Shown here piece after piece: positions 5,938 to 7,672 of a DNA stretch of 7,672 bases (position 1 is its first letter; the number at the start of each line of letters is the position of its first letter). The notes beneath the pieces were generated by a model. The model was not told the DNA's origin, searched no databases, and was given only the letters and a program-made list of their open reading frames with translations. A program made the position numbers and the translations under genes. The DNA is from Thiomonas sp. X19 (GTDB lineage: Bacteria > Pseudomonadota > Gammaproteobacteria > Burkholderiales > Burkholderiaceae_C). The stretch spans positions 3,028,200 to 3,035,871 of the forward strand of contig NZ_LT605203.1 in NCBI RefSeq assembly GCF_900089495.1, given 5' to 3'.

Positions 5938-6190
5938 TGAGCGGCGGCCGTAGGCGAGCGAAGTCTGCCCGGAGGGCGTCCGCTCGATGGAATGGTTAGC
6001 GAAGTAATCGGCCCGTTGCCGCAAATCGCGCCGAAGAAACACAGCGTGCTCCGGTTGTGGCAAGGTGGAATGCGGTGCCGCGGAAGACCGATGTAGCAAT
6101 GGTGCGCAATGCCCGCGGGTTAGCGTGGTCCTGGGTGACGTCATCGACATTGGTGAATCGTCGCGGCAGTTCATAGCTGGCGTGGCGATA
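5938..6190 (+). ncRNA. Candidate bridge (seeker) RNA in the IS110 left end
   Basis: In IS110-subgroup elements a structured RNA transcribed from the noncoding left end binds the recombinase and pairs with both target and donor DNA. This stretch has the right place, orientation and size range. Visible structure: a stem GAGCGG (5939-5944) with CCGCTC (5980-5985), an inner hairpin GCCC-GGA-GGGC (5967-5977), a CCCGCGGG palindrome (6112-6119), a possible stem GACG/CGTC (6137-6140 with 6159-6162), and an 8-base repeat GGTTAGCG at 5994-6001 and 6118-6125 that may sit in two similar loops. Ends and fold are guesses; no reading frame here looks coding. Confidence 0.4.
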
Positions 6191-6264
6191 TCCCGTTTAA
6201 GAGAGTGAGCAAGACGACGTACCCGAGGCGGCACCACATTCCGCAACCGATGATGGAGCAAGCC

Positions 6265-7632
6265 ATGATTCAACGCAATCGCAGCGTCATCCCCAAGCCC
6301 GTCAAGGCTCGTGCAGCGGCCTTGACGATCACCCACCCCAATGCCGCAGGCATCGACATCGGCAGCGCAGCCCACTTCGTGGCCGTACCGCCGGACCGCG
6401 ACGACGAGCCGGTGCGTGAGTTCCCCAGCTTCACGGTCGACCTCAACGCCATCGCGGACTGGCTGATGGCGTGCCGCGTCGACACGGTGGCGATGGAATC
6501 CACCGGCGTGTACTGGATCCCGCTGTTCGAGCTGCTGGAGTCGCGAGGCTTCACGGTGCTGCTGGTGAACGCGCGGCACGTCAAGAATGTGTCGGGTCGC
6601 AAGTCTGACGTGCTCGACTGCCAGTGGCTTCAGCAGCTCATGACCTATGGCCTGCTCAGCGGCGCGTTCCGCCCGACCGAGCAGGTCTGTGTGCTGCGCT
6701 CGCTGTGGCGCCAGCGCGCCATGCTGCTCAGGAGCCAGGGCCGCGACGTCCAGCACATGCAAAAGGCGCTGACGCAGATGAACGTGCAACTCGCCAACGT
6801 GATTGCCGATGTGGTGGGCGAGACGGGCCAGAAGATCCTGCGCGCCATCGTCGCCGGCGAGCGCGACGGCCAGGTGCTGGGTGCGATGAAGAACGTGCGC
6901 GTGAAGGCCAGTGTCGAGGAGATCGCCAAGAGCCTGCAGGGCAGCAACTGGCGGGCGGAGCACTTGTTCGCGTTGAAGCAGGCGCTGGACGCCTTCGACT
7001 TCATCGGCACGCAGCTTGCCGAATGCGACACGCAGATCGAGCAGCAGATGCAAACCCTGCAGGTTCACGACGGCGAACCCGCCAAGGGCAAGAAGCGCGG
7101 CCGCGCCCGCAACGCGCCGAAGTTCGATCTGCGCACGCAGCTCTTCAAGATGTGCGGCGTGGACCTGACGCGCATTGATGGCATCGACGTGACCACAGCG
7201 TTGGCCGTGATCAGCGAGACCGGCGCGGACATGTCGCGCTTCCCCAGTGACAAGCACTTTGCGAGCTGGATGGGCCTGTGTCCAGGCACCAAGATCACGG
7301 GCGGCAAGGTGATGAGCGGCAAGACCAAACGCTGCGCCAACCGCGCAGCGCAGGCGCTGCGACTCGCGGCGGCCGCACTGCGCACCAGCCAGTCGGCGCT
7401 AGGGGCGTACTTCAGGCGCATGTGCGCGCGCATGGACAAACCCAAGGCCGTCGCGGCCGCCGCCCACAAGCTCGCGCGGCTCATCTACACGATGCTGACC
7501 AAGGGCGAGGAATACACCGACCAAGGCCAGGCCTATTACGAAGAGAGATACCGCGAGCGCGTACTGCGCCAACTGTCCCAGCGCGCCAGCAAGCTCGGCA
7601 TGCAACTCGTCGCCATGCCCCAGACTGCCTGA
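6265..7632 (+). CDS. IS110-family DEDD transposase (recombinase)
   Basis: This is a 455-residue recombinase that moves the element through a circular intermediate, guided in this family by an element-encoded RNA. The N-terminal RuvC-like DEDD domain (about 27-180) shows D31 in GIDIGS, E78 in AMESTGVYW, and D115 and D118 in SDVLDCQWL. A coiled-coil region and a basic linker (GKKRGRARN, 275-283) follow. The C-terminal Tnp_20 domain (about 298-410) starts at MCGVDLTRIDGIDVTTALAV and includes CPGTKITGGKVMSG; the residue before GGK, usually Ser in the family, is Thr345. The start at 6265 is preferred because GGAG lies 6 bases before the ATG; the same frame stays open back to a GTG at 6205 without a good ribosome site. 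The gene shows no frameshift or stop. It is at the long end for IS110 proteins, but typical of a subgroup common in proteobacteria. Confidence 0.93.
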   Translation: MIQRNRSVIPKPVKARAAALTITHPNAAGIDIGSAAHFVAVPPDRDDEPVREFPSFTVDLNAIADWLMACRVDTVAMESTGVYWIPLFELLESRGFTVLLVNARHVKNVSGRKSDVLDCQWLQQLMTYGLLSGAFRPTEQVCVLRSLWRQRAMLLRSQGRDVQHMQKALTQMNVQLANVIADVVGETGQKILRAIVAGERDGQVLGAMKNVRVKASVEEIAKSLQGSNWRAEHLFALKQALDAFDFIGTQLAECDTQIEQQMQTLQVHDGEPAKGKKRGRARNAPKFDLRTQLFKMCGVDLTRIDGIDVTTALAVISETGADMSRFPSDKHFASWMGLCPGTKITGGKVMSGKTKRCANRAAQALRLAAAALRTSQSALGAYFRRMCARMDKPKAVAAAAHKLARLIYTMLTKGEEYTDQGQAYYEERYRERVLRQLSQRASKLGMQLVAMPQTA

Positions 7633-7639
7633 ACAATAC

Positions 7640-7649
7640 CTTGCCCATC
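7640..7649 (+). repeat. Right subterminal inverted repeat of the IS110 element
   Basis: CTTGCCCATC lies 7 bases after the transposase stop and 2 bases before the right-hand CCACTT. It pairs with 5912-5921 at nine of ten positions. Confidence 0.5.
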
Positions 7650-7672
7650 AACCACTTGAGGTGAGTTTCTTA

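Larger units (their letters stand above)
5895..7657 (+). mobile_element. IS110-family insertion sequence, apparently complete
   Basis: The element consists of a long noncoding left end (about 350 bases to the transposase start), one transposase gene and a right end of only about 25 bases after the stop codon. IS110 elements lack classical terminal inverted repeats and usually make no target duplication, so ends are hard to fix. I place them from two signals: a subterminal inverted repeat (5912-5921 with 7640-7649) and the hexamer CCACTT found outside both (5895-5900 and 7652-7657), which includes a CT like the core dinucleotide of IS110-type recombination. Exact ends are uncertain by some 10-20 bases. 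A long 5' and short 3' noncoding end is the IS110-subgroup arrangement; subterminal repeats are more typical of the IS1111 subgroup, so its subgroup is not settled. Confidence 0.6.

Noticed and set aside
5899..7257. 452-codon minus-strand open frame across the IS110 element
   Set aside because: It lies antisense to the transposase, is rich in His, Arg, Leu and Ala, and has no recognisable domain. It is a typical shadow in GC-rich DNA.
1..7672. tRNA, rRNA genes or CRISPR arrays
   Set aside because: I saw no cloverleaf with a T-arm GTTCRA block, no rRNA signatures and no regularly spaced repeats. No tRNA attachment site was seen near the integrase fragment.

Overview
The window is GC-rich bacterial DNA. 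Its gene repertoire (H-NS-type nucleoid protein, EAL-CBS-CBS-GGDEF protein, YbaL-type antiporter, long IS110 transposase) and codon use fit a betaproteobacterium of the Burkholderiales. A Thiomonas-like chemolithotroph is a guess from resemblance alone. The layout mixes a few intact housekeeping or signalling genes with debris of mobile elements and broken genes, as in the edge of a genomic island.

Left part (1-1287): the N-terminal 65 codons of an unidentified minus-strand protein are followed upstream by a complete small H-NS family gene on the same strand, which probably ends in a stem-loop terminator. Then comes a graveyard. About 50 codons of a P4-type tyrosine integrase are joined in frame to about 20 codons of an IS5-type transposase, and everything else of both genes is gone.

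Middle (1288-3998): a large minus-strand gene encodes a soluble c-di-GMP enzyme with the order EAL, two CBS motifs, GGDEF. Both catalytic centres look intact, but the GGDEF inhibitory site is lost. Across a 365-base intergenic region holding a strong plus-strand terminator (and possibly a small RNA) lies a second, plus-strand c-di-GMP gene that is clearly broken: its membrane anchor, a cytoplasmic helix and the first turn of a GGDEF domain survive in two reading frames.

Right part (3999-7672): an intact minus-strand YbaL/KefB-type cation:proton antiporter with a C-terminal NAD-binding domain is followed by a complete IS110-family element on the plus strand. The element has a long noncoding left end of about 350 bases, the place where IS110 elements encode their bridge (seeker) RNA, and a very short right end. 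I propose its ends from a subterminal inverted repeat and a shared CCACTT. The transposase has the DEDD tetrad but a threonine where the family usually has the nucleophilic serine. The bridge RNA region and this substitution are the most interesting items here.
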